IMG/VR virus record: IMGVR_UViG_3300027878_000003
Coordinates: 1 to 64,000 of that record
DNA length: 64,000 bases
Direction: 5' to 3' (one strand)
From: a virus
Shown: positions 1-10,603 of the stretch, piece after piece
Layout of the letters: each line of letters starts with the position of its first letter
Numbering within the stretch: the first letter of the stretch is position 1
Position numbers and translations under genes: made by a program
Notes under the pieces: model-generated
What the model saw: the letters and a program-made list of their open reading frames with translations, nothing else
Databases searched by the model: none
What the model was told of the DNA's origin: nothing

Positions 1-127
1 TGAATATTCAAAGTGGCGTTGGGCATCGCGTCACTATAAAATGCTCCAGTCCGGTTCATCGTAGAACGACTTTCCGGTGGGAGAAGCCTACTCTGTATGC
101 GAAGCATCAGTGTAGGAGTATGTCACC
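1..127. repeat. 127-bp direct repeat, copy 1 (contig edge)
   Basis: These bases are identical to 42599-42725, in the same orientation. The right boundary is sharp: after GTATGTCACC the two copies continue with different sequence. The left boundary is not visible because the window starts here. Near the right end the sequence folds into a hairpin (CTAC.CTG.ATGC / GCAT.CAG.GTAG) followed by GAGTATGTCACC, which resembles the right end of cyanobacterial IS200/IS605 elements. Its last bases supply the stop codon of the tape measure gene. A length of exactly 127 also equals a common assembler k-mer, so this is probably where a longer repeat broke the assembly. Confidence 0.85.
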
Positions 128-3100
128 GCGACTGGCGAATCTTCGTAGCCACGTCGTACAAGGCATTCAGAACTCGATCTGTTTCTCTTGCTGGCGTTGC
201 GCCAGAACGACCAAAGTTATTGTTGATTTCATTCGACTGCGAGAAGTTGATCTTCCCAAATGCTTCGACGGCTGTTTTCAGCCCAGTCATTACCGTGACT
301 AGCTTTTCATTACTGGCAGTCACCGCAGAGAAGTCGGGCGATCGCCCTTGTGCTGTTAGGTTCACGGGGGGCAGCAGGGTGCGGGGTGCGTAGGGTGTTC
401 CAGGCGTGCTGGGTGTAGGCAAAGCAGGAGTTCGGGGTGCAGCAGGAGCAGATGGGGGTCTTGGAGCCTCATACCTCTCATTAAAAGATCTTCTTGGTGC
501 TGGTGCTGGGGGCACAGCTTGATCTTCAGCCCTCTCGTCAAACCTAGTTCTTCTGGGTGCCGCACGAGTCGGGATACGTCCGTTAGGCGTTTCAAACCTG
601 AAATTACCAGGGGTGCGCTCATTAGCCCGTCCATCGCCTAAGCCAAGAGCACTATTCAAAGTTTGGCTAGTCAGTGACTGAGCCGCCGCCCTCACGCCGC
701 CTGAACCATCGCCCAACCCTAGATCTCCTAGAATTTGCCGCTGCAATGCTTGGGTTGCAGCCCGTCGTTGACCTCCACTCAAAGTTTCGACCAGCGCCCC
801 ACGAGCAGAGATGTCCTCGCCCCTCTGCCTCATTCGCATTGCGGCTAGTTCATTGCGGTTTAAGCCCGATTGCATTGCCTGCTGATCGCCTACCAGCATT
901 CCGGCTTCCCGCAAGGCACTGCCCGTTTGCAGCGAAGCTTGTAGGTCTAACTGAGCCGCCTGCCGCTCTTCGGCTGAGGCGTTGGGATTAAGGGCAAGTT
1001 TTTGTAAGTTAACGGTTTTCTGGGCAACTTCTGCCTGGTTCTTGATCTGGGCGATGCGATTTTCAATCTCTTCGCGCTTGAGAGCATTGGCTGTTTGTTC
1101 CTGCTGCAACTTAAGTGCTGCCAGCTCGCCCCGCTGCTTGATGTCTAGAACCCGAATCTCGATCGAAGCCTTTAACTTGGCAATGTCTTTCTGTTCAGCA
1201 CCCGACTTTGTAAGCTTGGACAAAACATCCAGCTCAGTTGTTATCAGATTACTTCGAGCCTCCAGGTAAGACTTGCCTGAATCTAGGATCTTGTTCTGAA
1301 GTTCTAGGCTGCGATTGATATTCTCAATTTCAGTAGATTGAGCAGACCAGGCTTGAGCTTGCCCCTCAGCGTCATTGGCAATCCGCTGAGCCTGTTTATC
1401 CAACGCCTTCTCTTGCTGGGCACGAATCTTTTCCTGTCGGGCGTACTCGTTTTCTGCCACCTGCAACGTCAGCTCGTGGGTGCGTTGGCGACTGGCACGA
1501 ATCTGCTGCTGACGTTCGTCCTCTGCTTCTGGGTCGGAGTAGGACGGCATCGACGATAGTTCAGCCAGCTTCTGCTCTTCTAATCGCAGCTCTTCTTGAA
1601 TCCGTTTCTCAGTGGCATTCAGTTTTAAAGACTCAGCCTCTTCCTGCTTAATGGCTCCAGAATTGAGCAGTCCTTGGATTTGGATTTGAGACTCAGTTTC
1701 CGCTTCAGTTGCCGCATCCAAGAGCTTCTGCCGCGCTCTCTCCGAAACGGCGAGCTGCTTTTGGTAGAAATTCTTAGTGGCTTCTAGTCGTCGCTTCTGG
1801 ATATCACCTTCCTGGGCAGCGATCGCTTCCTGCCCTTCCTCATCGCCTGCTTTCAGTTCACTCCTCTTCTTCTCCAGCAGGGCTTGCTCTTTGTCTAATG
1901 CTTCTGTCGCCAAATCAAATGACTGCTGGTTGTAGTCTTTCTCTGAGATTAATCCTGCTACTTTTTGACCTTCTAGAATAGCGGTGCGCTCTTCGGCATC
2001 CTTCTTCGCCGCCGTGATCATCTGCTCATAGAAGGTATTGCGAGAGTCGGCAATTTGCTTCTGAATGGCAGCTTCCTTTGCCGCAATTTTCTGCAACCCT
2101 TCCTCGTCTTTGGGGTCAAGCAGTTTCTTTTGCTCTGCCAAGAGCACTAGCTCCGCCTCCAGGCGCTTGCGAGTAATGTCCAGTGAGCCTTGAGCAAACT
2201 CCTCGTCAGTTTTTAGCCCCTCAGCCTTCAACCCTTCTAGGGCAGTGATCTCTTCCTGGGCATCATCTTGAGCTGCCTGCGACATCTTGTCGTAGTAATC
2301 ACCGCGAGAGTCTGCCATTTTTTTGCGAACCTCAGCCTCCTTCGTTGCCAGCGCTTCTAAACCCTCTTTGTCATTTGGATCAAGTTTTTCCCGCTGTTCG
2401 GCAATCTGCTTGAGTTCTTCAGCAAAGCGAGAATCATTATTTTTCTTGGACTCCTCCGCAAACTCCTCGTCTGTTTTTAGCCCCTGAGCCTTCAGCCCAT
2501 CCAGAGCGGCTTGAGCCTCCTCAAAGTTCTTTAGCTTTTCGGCGTTGGCTTGTTTCAGCGTTTCAGCTTCATTCTTCGCCAGGTCTGTCGTGATTTTCTG
2601 CGACTCGTTCGTATACTTGGTGTTGGCAAAATCCCTAGCCTTGTTGTAATTCCCTTCTAAATCTAGTTTTTTCTGGTTCGCAGCGTCGATCGCATCAGTT
2701 TGCTCTCTCTTATCCTTCGGCTTCATATTTGGAGTCTTTAGCTTCCCCTGCGCGGCTGCAATTAGATCATTCTGAGTCGATAAATCTGTTTGCAGGTTTT
2801 GGTAGCGAATCTCCTGTTCTTTATCTTTGGAAGTCTTGAGATCTTCTAGACGAGTTTCTAATTCTTTCTTCTTCTCTGCGGTCAATCGACGTTCGCCCTC
2901 AGCTTCGCCAAGTACACCCCGAGCGATCAAAGCCTCGATCTCAGATTGGTGGCGTTGCACTTCTGCAACTCGCTCATCACCTTCAGTTTTGTATGCCTCA
3001 GTGATAGCCTGTTGCGCTTTGATTTGCAGGTCTGCATCAATCTTGGTGCTGGTTGCCAGCATTCGATAGCGGGCGATCGCTTCATCCGAGGTGATCAGTC

Positions 3101-6100
3101 CCATCTGCTGCTGCTGCGCCGTAAAGTCTAAAACTTCCTGCGCCTTTAATCTGAGTTGGTCTGCCGCGCCGCTGTTTTCAGACAGCATTTTCTGGACAGA
3201 AGTAGCAGCAGAACTCGCCTTACTAGCGATTTGGTCGTAAGCGCTGCCCAACTCCGCCAGATCAGGGGGCTTAATAGTGGCATTATCTTCCCACGATCGC
3301 TTCAGCTCTTTTGCCTGTTCAATCAGTTGGGATTGAGCAATTTTATGAGCTTCTGTCGGAGCCTTTTGCGCTTCTAGCCCCGCAATAACGGCATCGGCTT
3401 CAGCCTTACGGGCATCAATAATTTCCTTGGTTTTATCAATATCTTTTTGGATCGCAGCCACTGCGGCATCATCGCCCTTAGCACGAGCTGCCGCCTGGGC
3501 ATTATTCAGTTCCATTAACTTCTTCCGCTCAGCCGTGACTTCAGTCGTAGACTTCGCCATCTGAGCAAGCTTAGTCTGAGCATCTTCCATTGTTTTGGTG
3601 TAGCCTTCAATCTCACCATTGAGTTGAGATTCTGCTGCACTTTGGGTGAACTGGGGCGGCTGGGAGAGGAAGTCCCAGACTGTTTTAACACCTTCACCAA
3701 ACCGACCGAGCAAGTCTAGGACAGGCTGGAAAAAAGCCTTAACTGGGGCAAGCGCTTGCCCCATCGCATTGCCCAATCCCTCGATCCCTTGGATTAGATT
3801 GCCAATGACTGGCATACTTTTCAACCCATTCCACACAGATGAAAGCGCCGAACCAAACTGCTCTGCCGCAGTTCTCACCCAGATGAAAGGATTGATGAGC
3901 GAAGCGATTGTTTTAGCAACGAAGTTCAAGGAATTTCGCAGAAATTCCATAAACCCACCAATCATTCCCTGTTCTTTTTTAATTTCTCCTAATCGTTCCT
4001 CAGCACGGTCTTTACCCGTGTCGATCGCTGATGCCTTTTGCTGCGATGCCAGCAGTAAATTAAGTTTGTCTGTAGCTTCCTGGGTTGCTGCTGCAAAGTC
4101 CTGTGAACTCTTGGTAGAAGCGTCCATCAGTGTGGTGTAGGTGCCTACAGCTTGGGTGACCGCAAAGATCGCTCCCACCATCAGAATCATCGGACCAATA
4201 TCAGCCATGATGGTTTTGAACGAACCGACCAGATTGGCTTTAAGAGCAGTTCCTGCCGCGATCGCCCCAGTCTTAACAGAGCCAAGTCCATCCACCATGC
4301 CGCTCCAGCTCATGCTTTTAGCGCTGGTTTTGAGCGCTTCAAAGCTGCCAACGGTCTTAGTTTTAATCGTGTCCCCCAGATCGGAGAAACGTTGCCCGAC
4401 CGTAGGGGGTGGACCCATATTGGCAAGCTCAACATCCATGTCAGCTAGTTTCTTCACATGGGTTTGGCGCGACTCGACCATTTCATCCATGTCTGCCTGA
4501 ATCGCTTGCTTTTGCGCCTCTAGGTCGAAATCTGAATCGCTTGAAAGGAATGGATTGCCTCTATCTGGCTCCGGCTCCAATCGTGCCTTTGCCTCCATTT
4601 CAGCCAATGTTTTAATTTGAGCCTGCCGTTCAGCAACCATCTCATCTAGCTCAACCTGAGCTGCCTTCTGCTGCTCTATCAGCTCATGAACATTGGAATC
4701 TGAGGCTGGGGACGGGTCTGACATCGACTCATCGAAGGCAACTGCAACCTGATCTGACAGAGATTGAATTTGTTGCTTACGTTCAAGGATTGCTGCTTGG
4801 TAGGCTCCAGACTGCTCTGCAAGGTTGCTTTTAAGGTCCGCCGTCCGTTGCTTTTCCTGTCGCTTCTCATCTCGGTCGTCAATTTGCTGACTCAGTTGCT
4901 CAATTTGAGCAGTTCGTTGCTCGATCGCCTGGTCGTATAGTTCAGCTTGATCTGCCAAATGAGATCTCAAAGCTGCCGCTGCTTTAGGCAGCTCTTTCTG
5001 GTAAGACTTCGCCTCCATTTCAGACAATGTTTGAAATTGAGCCTGTCGTTCAGCAACTATCTCATCTAGCTCAACTTGAGCTGCCTTCTGCTGCTCTATC
5101 AGCTCATGAAGATTGGAATCTGAAGCTGGGGACGGGTCTGACATCGACTCATCGAAGGCAACTGCAACCTGATCTGACAGAGATTGAATTTGTTGCTTGC
5201 GTTCAAGGATTGCCGCTTCGTAGGCTTCAGACTGTTCTTCAAGGCTTTTTCTAAGTACCTCTGTCTGCCTCTTCTCTCCCATATCAACCATATCAAGAAA
5301 CGACGAGAAGGTTACTGATGTTGACTTAATCCCCTCGGAAAACGAACTGACCCCGGCTGTCGCGGTTGCCCAAAAACTAGCGATCGCTGCGGTTGCAGTT
5401 CCAGCAAAAGCCTGAGCCATTGCCAAGACTTGAGGAATTAGCCCAGCTTTAATCGCTACTCCTAGTCCAGCTAAGACACCCGTTGCCACCACAAAAGGGT
5501 TAGTCAGGAATGTCCAGATGGCAGCGCCAACATTCTGAAGGATTTTCCCCATCTCCTCCAAGGTTCTCATGAAGTTTTTGTTATTCAGGATGAACTTATC
5601 TAGAACAAAAAACAATGCAAAGATAGAGGCTCCTATCAAGCCAAAGGCGAGCATTTGTTTTCTTGTTGCTAATGCGACTTGTTTAGAAACCTCTGCAAAT
5701 TTTTCATTAAAGAAAGTAGCGTTTTTTATGTTCTCAATATAGGGTTTTACAGAGTCCGACGCATCTCTCATGCCTTGAGCCAAAGGCTTGAAGATGCCGC
5801 CCATAAAATTAGAATTTTCAACCACGTCCGCGAGGCTATTGATGCTGCCGTGAGTTTTTTTAGCAAATTCCACAACCGCCTCTCCAGCAGGGGCAAAGTT
5901 CTTGCTGAAGGCAACAGTCTGCATCGCCACGCCAGCGATCTTAGGAAGAAATTGTTGAATCAGAGGAGCCAAACTGCCAAATCTTCTTTCCAGAAGTCTG
6001 GCAATACCCGGAATCATCTCCATGTTTTTTCCCAATGACAGGAAAGCCGCAGCGCCAGGACCAATCTGCTTGGACAAAGAGAAGAATCCCTTAACCAAAT

Positions 6101-7862
6101 TGGCGGTTCTGCCTTGCATCAGGAACAAAACTTCTCCCACCCCTGGCAGGATTTTCAACACCGAACCAAAGCCGTAGCTCATCCCAGAGATTGCAGCTTG
6201 CAGGACTTTTGCCTGAATTGCAAGCTTGAAGAGCGGTCCTCCCATGACGGAGACATGTTTGATGATTTGACCCAAGACGTTAATCGCTGACTGAAGGATA
6301 GGCAGCAAGCCTTGAATCGAATCAGCTATCTGTGTGACAAGGCTGGCAATTGAATCAACCAGGTAAGTCGGAACTTGGCTGAGAATAGGAATTATGGCTT
6401 GATACACAGCCATGAACGCAGCCAGCATAGATTCTCCGGCTGTGAAAAGCGTTTGAACAATCTTTGAGATCTCATCAGACAACACCTGCATGTTCTCTTT
6501 GAGATAGTTATAGAAATTGTTGAGATGCGCGACGATCGGTTCTAGCAAAGGCTCTCCAGCTTTGCGCCCAATCTCATCAAAAATTTCCTGAATGTTTGAG
6601 GTCACACCAGAAATAGTTTGCGCTGCCAGGGCGTTACCTGCTTTGAACGCCTCCATCCTTTTTGTTAGCTGTGCGAACGTCGTTCCGCTTGCCTTCCAGC
6701 TCGTCACCATCGCGTTGGTAATGCCCAGCGATTTTGCCAGGACGCTGTTCATGTCGATTGTGCCGGACGCAATACTGGTAATTTCCTGTCTCGCCTGATT
6801 TAAAGGCAAATTCATCGTTCCCATCGTCGCAGCGAACGAAAGAGTTAAGTCACTGGCTTGGGATAAAGAAATACCAATTTGAGATGCCTGTCCTGCAACA
6901 ATCTGGAACGTATCAACGAGCTGTCCGCTGGTGACTCCTACCAACTCCAAAGAACCTTTTCTAATCCGGGCGATCGCGTCATTAACCGAACCGCTTAAGG
7001 CTTGAATTGCGGTGGTCGGATCTTTAATCTGCTGCCCTTCCAGGAAGATTTTATTAGTTGACACCAGGCTGGACTGAGTAGCCAGCAATTGCTCTCGCAG
7101 CCTCACGTTCTGCCCGATCAGCATATCAAAGGGACCGCCCAAGACTGCGCCCTTTAGCGTCTCAAAGACAGACGACAAAACAGTGAATCGACCGAGCGTA
7201 TTGTTAATAGAGTCTACGACTCCAGTGGTGGCATTTTGGATGTCGCTGAAAATACTCAAAGGCTCACCTATGCCTGCAAGTCCTCCAGCAAGGTTGCCTA
7301 CAGAGCCAACCGCATTACCAATTACTGCAACCTTCCCAGACTTGGCGATCGCTTTTTCAACAAATCCGTCAAAGGCATCTAGAGAAGAAGACAATTGCGT
7401 CTTAAATGAGGCTGTCAATCCTTCTCCCAACACCTGTCCAAGACCTGAGCCGATCTTTGCCGACTTGCCCTCTAGTCCTACGAATGTTTCTAACGCAGGG
7501 GTCAGTGCTTTCGCTGTGTTTTTTAGCCCTTCGCTTAAAGACGTTGTGGCATACAGGGCATCATTTGCATTATTTTCGATCGCTGTGAATAATGCGACCC
7601 CAGCATCAGATCTCACCAAGCCTTGAACGAAGTCAATAGCCTGAGCAATGTTATTAATTCTGCCAAGAACAGCATCTAGCGTTGAGGTTGTAGATTTAGA
7701 GATAGAGGCAGAGAAATCAGAGAATGACTTTGACAAGTCAGAAACTTTATCGCCTAAATCTTGGACAAGCTTTTCAGCATTTTTGAAGACATCAGCAGAT
7801 TTGTCGGTTGCCTTGATAATAATATTGACGGAGCTTTCGGCGTTTCCAGGACTGGAGTACAT
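123..7862 (-). CDS. Phage tail tape measure protein
   Basis: The 2579-aa product is a tail tape measure protein, which sets tail length and helps form the DNA channel. Evidence is its extreme length, alternating hydrophobic segments in the first half (for example around GASIFALFFVLDKFIL and MILMVGAIFAVTQAV), and very long Glu/Lys/Gln-rich coiled coils in the second half with repeated GLKTDEEFA blocks. A near-identical duplication of about 200 bp lies at 4640-4840 and 5047-5250. The tail ends in a Pro/Arg-rich stretch. Its ATG overlaps the upstream stop by one base (TAATG), so the two are translationally coupled. The stop TGA lies inside the 127-bp repeat, so the C-terminus may have been altered by insertion of that repeat. 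Confidence 0.85.
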   Translation of the reverse strand: MYSSPGNAESSVNIIIKATDKSADVFKNAEKLVQDLGDKVSDLSKSFSDFSASISKSTTSTLDAVLGRINNIAQAIDFVQGLVRSDAGVALFTAIENNANDALYATTSLSEGLKNTAKALTPALETFVGLEGKSAKIGSGLGQVLGEGLTASFKTQLSSSLDAFDGFVEKAIAKSGKVAVIGNAVGSVGNLAGGLAGIGEPLSIFSDIQNATTGVVDSINNTLGRFTVLSSVFETLKGAVLGGPFDMLIGQNVRLREQLLATQSSLVSTNKIFLEGQQIKDPTTAIQALSGSVNDAIARIRKGSLELVGVTSGQLVDTFQIVAGQASQIGISLSQASDLTLSFAATMGTMNLPLNQARQEITSIASGTIDMNSVLAKSLGITNAMVTSWKASGTTFAQLTKRMEAFKAGNALAAQTISGVTSNIQEIFDEIGRKAGEPLLEPIVAHLNNFYNYLKENMQVLSDEISKIVQTLFTAGESMLAAFMAVYQAIIPILSQVPTYLVDSIASLVTQIADSIQGLLPILQSAINVLGQIIKHVSVMGGPLFKLAIQAKVLQAAISGMSYGFGSVLKILPGVGEVLFLMQGRTANLVKGFFSLSKQIGPGAAAFLSLGKNMEMIPGIARLLERRFGSLAPLIQQFLPKIAGVAMQTVAFSKNFAPAGEAVVEFAKKTHGSINSLADVVENSNFMGGIFKPLAQGMRDASDSVKPYIENIKNATFFNEKFAEVSKQVALATRKQMLAFGLIGASIFALFFVLDKFILNNKNFMRTLEEMGKILQNVGAAIWTFLTNPFVVATGVLAGLGVAIKAGLIPQVLAMAQAFAGTATAAIASFWATATAGVSSFSEGIKSTSVTFSSFLDMVDMGEKRQTEVLRKSLEEQSEAYEAAILERKQQIQSLSDQVAVAFDESMSDPSPASDSNLHELIEQQKAAQVELDEIVAERQAQFQTLSEMEAKSYQKELPKAAAALRSHLADQAELYDQAIEQRTAQIEQLSQQIDDRDEKRQEKQRTADLKSNLAEQSGAYQAAILERKQQIQSLSDQVAVAFDESMSDPSPASDSNVHELIEQQKAAQVELDEMVAERQAQIKTLAEMEAKARLEPEPDRGNPFLSSDSDFDLEAQKQAIQADMDEMVESRQTHVKKLADMDVELANMGPPPTVGQRFSDLGDTIKTKTVGSFEALKTSAKSMSWSGMVDGLGSVKTGAIAAGTALKANLVGSFKTIMADIGPMILMVGAIFAVTQAVGTYTTLMDASTKSSQDFAAATQEATDKLNLLLASQQKASAIDTGKDRAEERLGEIKKEQGMIGGFMEFLRNSLNFVAKTIASLINPFIWVRTAAEQFGSALSSVWNGLKSMPVIGNLIQGIEGLGNAMGQALAPVKAFFQPVLDLLGRFGEGVKTVWDFLSQPPQFTQSAAESQLNGEIEGYTKTMEDAQTKLAQMAKSTTEVTAERKKLMELNNAQAAARAKGDDAAVAAIQKDIDKTKEIIDARKAEADAVIAGLEAQKAPTEAHKIAQSQLIEQAKELKRSWEDNATIKPPDLAELGSAYDQIASKASSAATSVQKMLSENSGAADQLRLKAQEVLDFTAQQQQMGLITSDEAIARYRMLATSTKIDADLQIKAQQAITEAYKTEGDERVAEVQRHQSEIEALIARGVLGEAEGERRLTAEKKKELETRLEDLKTSKDKEQEIRYQNLQTDLSTQNDLIAAAQGKLKTPNMKPKDKREQTDAIDAANQKKLDLEGNYNKARDFANTKYTNESQKITTDLAKNEAETLKQANAEKLKNFEEAQAALDGLKAQGLKTDEEFAEESKKNNDSRFAEELKQIAEQREKLDPNDKEGLEALATKEAEVRKKMADSRGDYYDKMSQAAQDDAQEEITALEGLKAEGLKTDEEFAQGSLDITRKRLEAELVLLAEQKKLLDPKDEEGLQKIAAKEAAIQKQIADSRNTFYEQMITAAKKDAEERTAILEGQKVAGLISEKDYNQQSFDLATEALDKEQALLEKKRSELKAGDEEGQEAIAAQEGDIQKRRLEATKNFYQKQLAVSERARQKLLDAATEAETESQIQIQGLLNSGAIKQEEAESLKLNATEKRIQEELRLEEQKLAELSSMPSYSDPEAEDERQQQIRASRQRTHELTLQVAENEYARQEKIRAQQEKALDKQAQRIANDAEGQAQAWSAQSTEIENINRSLELQNKILDSGKSYLEARSNLITTELDVLSKLTKSGAEQKDIAKLKASIEIRVLDIKQRGELAALKLQQEQTANALKREEIENRIAQIKNQAEVAQKTVNLQKLALNPNASAEERQAAQLDLQASLQTGSALREAGMLVGDQQAMQSGLNRNELAAMRMRQRGEDISARGALVETLSGGQRRAATQALQRQILGDLGLGDGSGGVRAAAQSLTSQTLNSALGLGDGRANERTPGNFRFETPNGRIPTRAAPRRTRFDERAEDQAVPPAPAPRRSFNERYEAPRPPSAPAAPRTPALPTPSTPGTPYAPRTLLPPVNLTAQGRSPDFSAVTASNEKLVTVMTGLKTAVEAFGKINFSQSNEINNNFGRSGATPARETDRVLNALYDVATKIRQSR

Positions 7863-9793
7863 TACTGATCTCCTTCAGGATTCTTCTTCTTACGAGCCTT
7901 TTTAGGTTTGACTTCTGGCTCTGCCCAAGGATCGTCGTCGTCTGTAGCTGGGTCGGGGTTTTTCGGTTCCGCCGCTTTGCGAGCTTTTCTAGGTGGAGCG
8001 GTGTATAGCCCAGTTGGCTCCGGCTTAGGTTTTGAGGCTCTTGGAGTGGTTGCTTTTGGTTTAGCCTTTGAGGCTGTCAATCTAGGCTCATAATTCTCTT
8101 CCTCTTCCTCTGGCTCCACGACAGGCTTAGCCCTAGATCGAGTTGCTTTGGGCTTTGGCTCCGCTGCGGATTCCTGTTTCTTGGTTTTGCGCCCCAACAG
8201 ACTGGAGTCGTAATACCCAAACGATTCCCGAATATGCCGCCGTGCTTCAGGGTCACTGAGATAATCCTCAACCTCTCCCCCCTTGACCGTAGAAATCCAC
8301 TTGGGGCGATACTTAGGAAGAATTGAGAAGGGATCTTTGGAAGACGTAATGGTTGAGATATTCTGATTCATTCTCTTAGTCGTCCGAGTCTTACCCTTCT
8401 CGTCCACTCCGGGCTTTGTGATGCCAAAATCGGGGGTGCCCATCATGACGACGTTAATGCGAGAAGAAATATCGCTGCCTTTAATGCCGCTTCCATCTGG
8501 AGGTCGCATCCGCTCCAGAATTTCCAGGGCTTCATTCGTCACGTTGCCGCCCGCTCCGTGAGCCAGGATGTTGAGAGGTTTGTCCTTATAGGCAGAGCCA
8601 TGAGCATATAGCTGAGCCGCCAAATCAACAGCAGCCTGGTTTCTACCTTTTTTGGTATTACTTAAATACTTTCCGAACTGACCTTTAACATGATCAAGTA
8701 GGTATCTTGGGTTGTAATTCCCGGCTGCATCCCGCTTCTGATGTGGCGATAGCGGTACATCAAAATCAGCACTCTTCAAGGGAATAACGTGATTATGTTG
8801 TGTCAGCCAATCTTCTTCACTATCGTCTTCTAGCGGGGCTAAGTGGCTTTTAATATCTGCCCATTTAGCGACTGGAGCTTGAGAGAATCCATCCACCGTG
8901 AACATGATGTTATCTTTTTCAACCTCTTCAACAGGAAGTCTTCTCGCCTGCTGAACTGCCATCCGAGCTGACTCTTGAAAGCCATCTCGATACCTGTCTT
9001 GACCTTTCCTGTATTCGGAAACTCCCTGGTTGATCAAGAATGCTCCAACGGTTAAAGCCGCGATTTGCGGAGTTGCACCGCCCAGCATTCGGGTGATCTT
9101 CTGGAGCTGCCCCCAGGTCGTCAGTGGGTTGCCAGGGATTGTGGCACTGGCGCTGCCTAGATAAGCATCCCGCTCTCGTCTGGCGCTTTGCTGTTTGTCC
9201 AGCGTCTTTCTCAAGCGATTCTGACTTTCAGGATCTTTCTCTACAGCCTGCAAGGTACTCACCAACTCAGCCTTGCTCATGTGATTGGCGCGATAGACAC
9301 CCCGCTGCCGAGCCTCCTCCTGCAACTGTCGAATTGTCTTTTGGTCACGAGATTGTGCAGCTCCTTTAATCGCAGCCATTTGACCGGGGGTGGCAAATTC
9401 ATCGCCTTCTAGCTCACAGGTATCGCCTGGTTCAATGCACGCATCGCCACAGCTCACACCCTTGACGCACTTATCAGCCTTGTCAGTCCTCGTTTCAGAT
9501 GGGGCTAACGGCAGAATAGCGATTCGCGCCGACAGCTCCTCATCTAGATCCCCCAGCATTTTTTTAGCAATCTCAGGAGTAACGAGCTTGTAAGAAAGCT
9601 TGTTCTTGTTCCAGTTCAGTTCAAAGACAAGGCAGTCAGACCTCTGAAGGAAGATGCCTTTCAAGCCACTTTCGCCCTGCGGATAGAACCGAACAATCCG
9701 CACACCACTCCCCGCCACCCCCTCTAGAACGCTGGTGAGCATTTTGCGGAGCCGAAGGTCGGAGCTGGCACTGACAGGAGCGGCAGTAGGCAT
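7862..9793 (-). CDS. Virion-associated Cys-motif protein with lipase-like domain
   Basis: 643 aa. Residues about 15-80 (start LRKMLTSVLEGVAGSG) resemble a domain present twice in the 31488-37415 protein. A motif CVKGVSCGDACIEPGDTC at about 109-126 follows, again as in that protein. Next come a charged helical stretch, a hydrophobic segment (about 238-257) and a region resembling alpha/beta hydrolases around NILAHGAGG (about 408-416). The position of the usual nucleophile Ser is Gly, so catalysis is doubtful. The C-terminus is a Lys/Pro/Ala-rich tail with mixed charge. It sits directly upstream of the tape measure gene, so it is probably expressed late. The role is unknown; a virion-carried effector or internal protein is an inference from shared modules. 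Confidence 0.6.
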   Translation of the reverse strand: MPTAAPVSASSDLRLRKMLTSVLEGVAGSGVRIVRFYPQGESGLKGIFLQRSDCLVFELNWNKNKLSYKLVTPEIAKKMLGDLDEELSARIAILPLAPSETRTDKADKCVKGVSCGDACIEPGDTCELEGDEFATPGQMAAIKGAAQSRDQKTIRQLQEEARQRGVYRANHMSKAELVSTLQAVEKDPESQNRLRKTLDKQQSARRERDAYLGSASATIPGNPLTTWGQLQKITRMLGGATPQIAALTVGAFLINQGVSEYRKGQDRYRDGFQESARMAVQQARRLPVEEVEKDNIMFTVDGFSQAPVAKWADIKSHLAPLEDDSEEDWLTQHNHVIPLKSADFDVPLSPHQKRDAAGNYNPRYLLDHVKGQFGKYLSNTKKGRNQAAVDLAAQLYAHGSAYKDKPLNILAHGAGGNVTNEALEILERMRPPDGSGIKGSDISSRINVVMMGTPDFGITKPGVDEKGKTRTTKRMNQNISTITSSKDPFSILPKYRPKWISTVKGGEVEDYLSDPEARRHIRESFGYYDSSLLGRKTKKQESAAEPKPKATRSRAKPVVEPEEEEENYEPRLTASKAKPKATTPRASKPKPEPTGLYTAPPRKARKAAEPKNPDPATDDDDPWAEPEVKPKKARKKKNPEGDQ

Positions 9794-9874
9794 AGGGACT
9801 AAGGGATAGACTTTTGCCTAGAGTTCCCGATCGCCTAAGAGTGGGCACGGAGCCAGACCCCTACAACCCAAGAG

Positions 9875-9910
9875 TTTTAATCTGCTGGCGTATACGCCAG
9901 CAGATTAAAA
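9875..9910. terminator. 36-nt perfect palindrome at gene end
   Basis: A perfect 36-nt palindrome is flanked by TTTTAA and TTAAAA with core CTGGCGTATACGCCAG. It overlaps the stop codon of the 9905-10603 gene and would work as a terminator in either direction. The same core recurs at 18136-18157, 45454-45479 and 61005-61026, twice inside coding sequence, so it is also a member of a dispersed palindrome family. Confidence 0.7.
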
Positions 9911-10603
9911 AGCGCCAGCACCAAGGCTTGCCACCATAATCCCCGCATTCTCGTAAAACCCCCCCCGCTGCTCGATCGCATAACCACCCAGCAACAGCGC
10001 CAGCCATACCTTCACCAATGGCATCCCCAACTGCTGCTGCAACTCCAGCAGTGACAACGAATCATGTCCCAAAAACACTGCCCCGATCGCCCCCAACCAC
10101 TGCGATACATCTTCATCGTGGGACACCCCGATCGCCAGATCAAACGCCTCCGCCTCACTCAGCTCAGGATGTTGCTCCAGGCGTTGATCTAACTCTGCCA
10201 AAAGTGCAGCTTTGTCCAACAGACCCACTACCGTACCTGTTGGAGTAGCGCGAGGTTGGCGATCGCTCGGATATTGCACTGGCTCTGGATCTTCAAACAG
10301 ATCGCCCAGATGTAGAGACTGCGATTGGACAAACAAATCGCTCTCTTCCTCCAGATTGACCAAAGGCTCTTGGGGATTATGCTGCTGCTCCCAGCCAGCC
10401 ATCAGCAGTTCAGCTTTAGCCGCGTACACCTCCGAAATTTGCCGCAGCGATTCTCCGGCAATCTCCAACTGCGCCTGCACCGAGCGATCGCGGATCTCCC
10501 CCTCCAGCGCATCACACAGATGTTGCATGTCCGCCGTTTGAGGATATTGAATTGCCGCTTCTAGCGATTGAAACAAGTCCAGCTCTAGCTGTTGCAGCTC
10601 CAT
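9905..10603 (-). CDS. Hypothetical protein
   Basis: 232 aa starting MELQQLELD. The ATG overlaps the upstream TGA (TGATG), which decides this start over one 14 codons further up. The N-terminal half is helical (about 1-80), followed by an acidic linker; the C-terminal half is rich in Leu/Ala helices ending in ALLLGGYAIEQRGGFYENAG. I do not recognise a family. Coupling to the upstream Cys-rich protein suggests a shared function. The gene ends inside a strong palindrome. Confidence 0.6.
   Translation of the reverse strand: MELQQLELDLFQSLEAAIQYPQTADMQHLCDALEGEIRDRSVQAQLEIAGESLRQISEVYAAKAELLMAGWEQQHNPQEPLVNLEEESDLFVQSQSLHLGDLFEDPEPVQYPSDRQPRATPTGTVVGLLDKAALLAELDQRLEQHPELSEAEAFDLAIGVSHDEDVSQWLGAIGAVFLGHDSLSLLELQQQLGMPLVKVWLALLLGGYAIEQRGGFYENAGIMVASLGAGAF

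Noticed and set aside
123-7862. Plus-strand ORFs antisense to the tape measure gene
   Set aside because: They follow the repetitive coding of the minus strand and have no independent support.
7862-9793. Active lipase
   Set aside because: The nucleophile position in the HGAGG segment is Gly, not Ser, so I call it lipase-like only.
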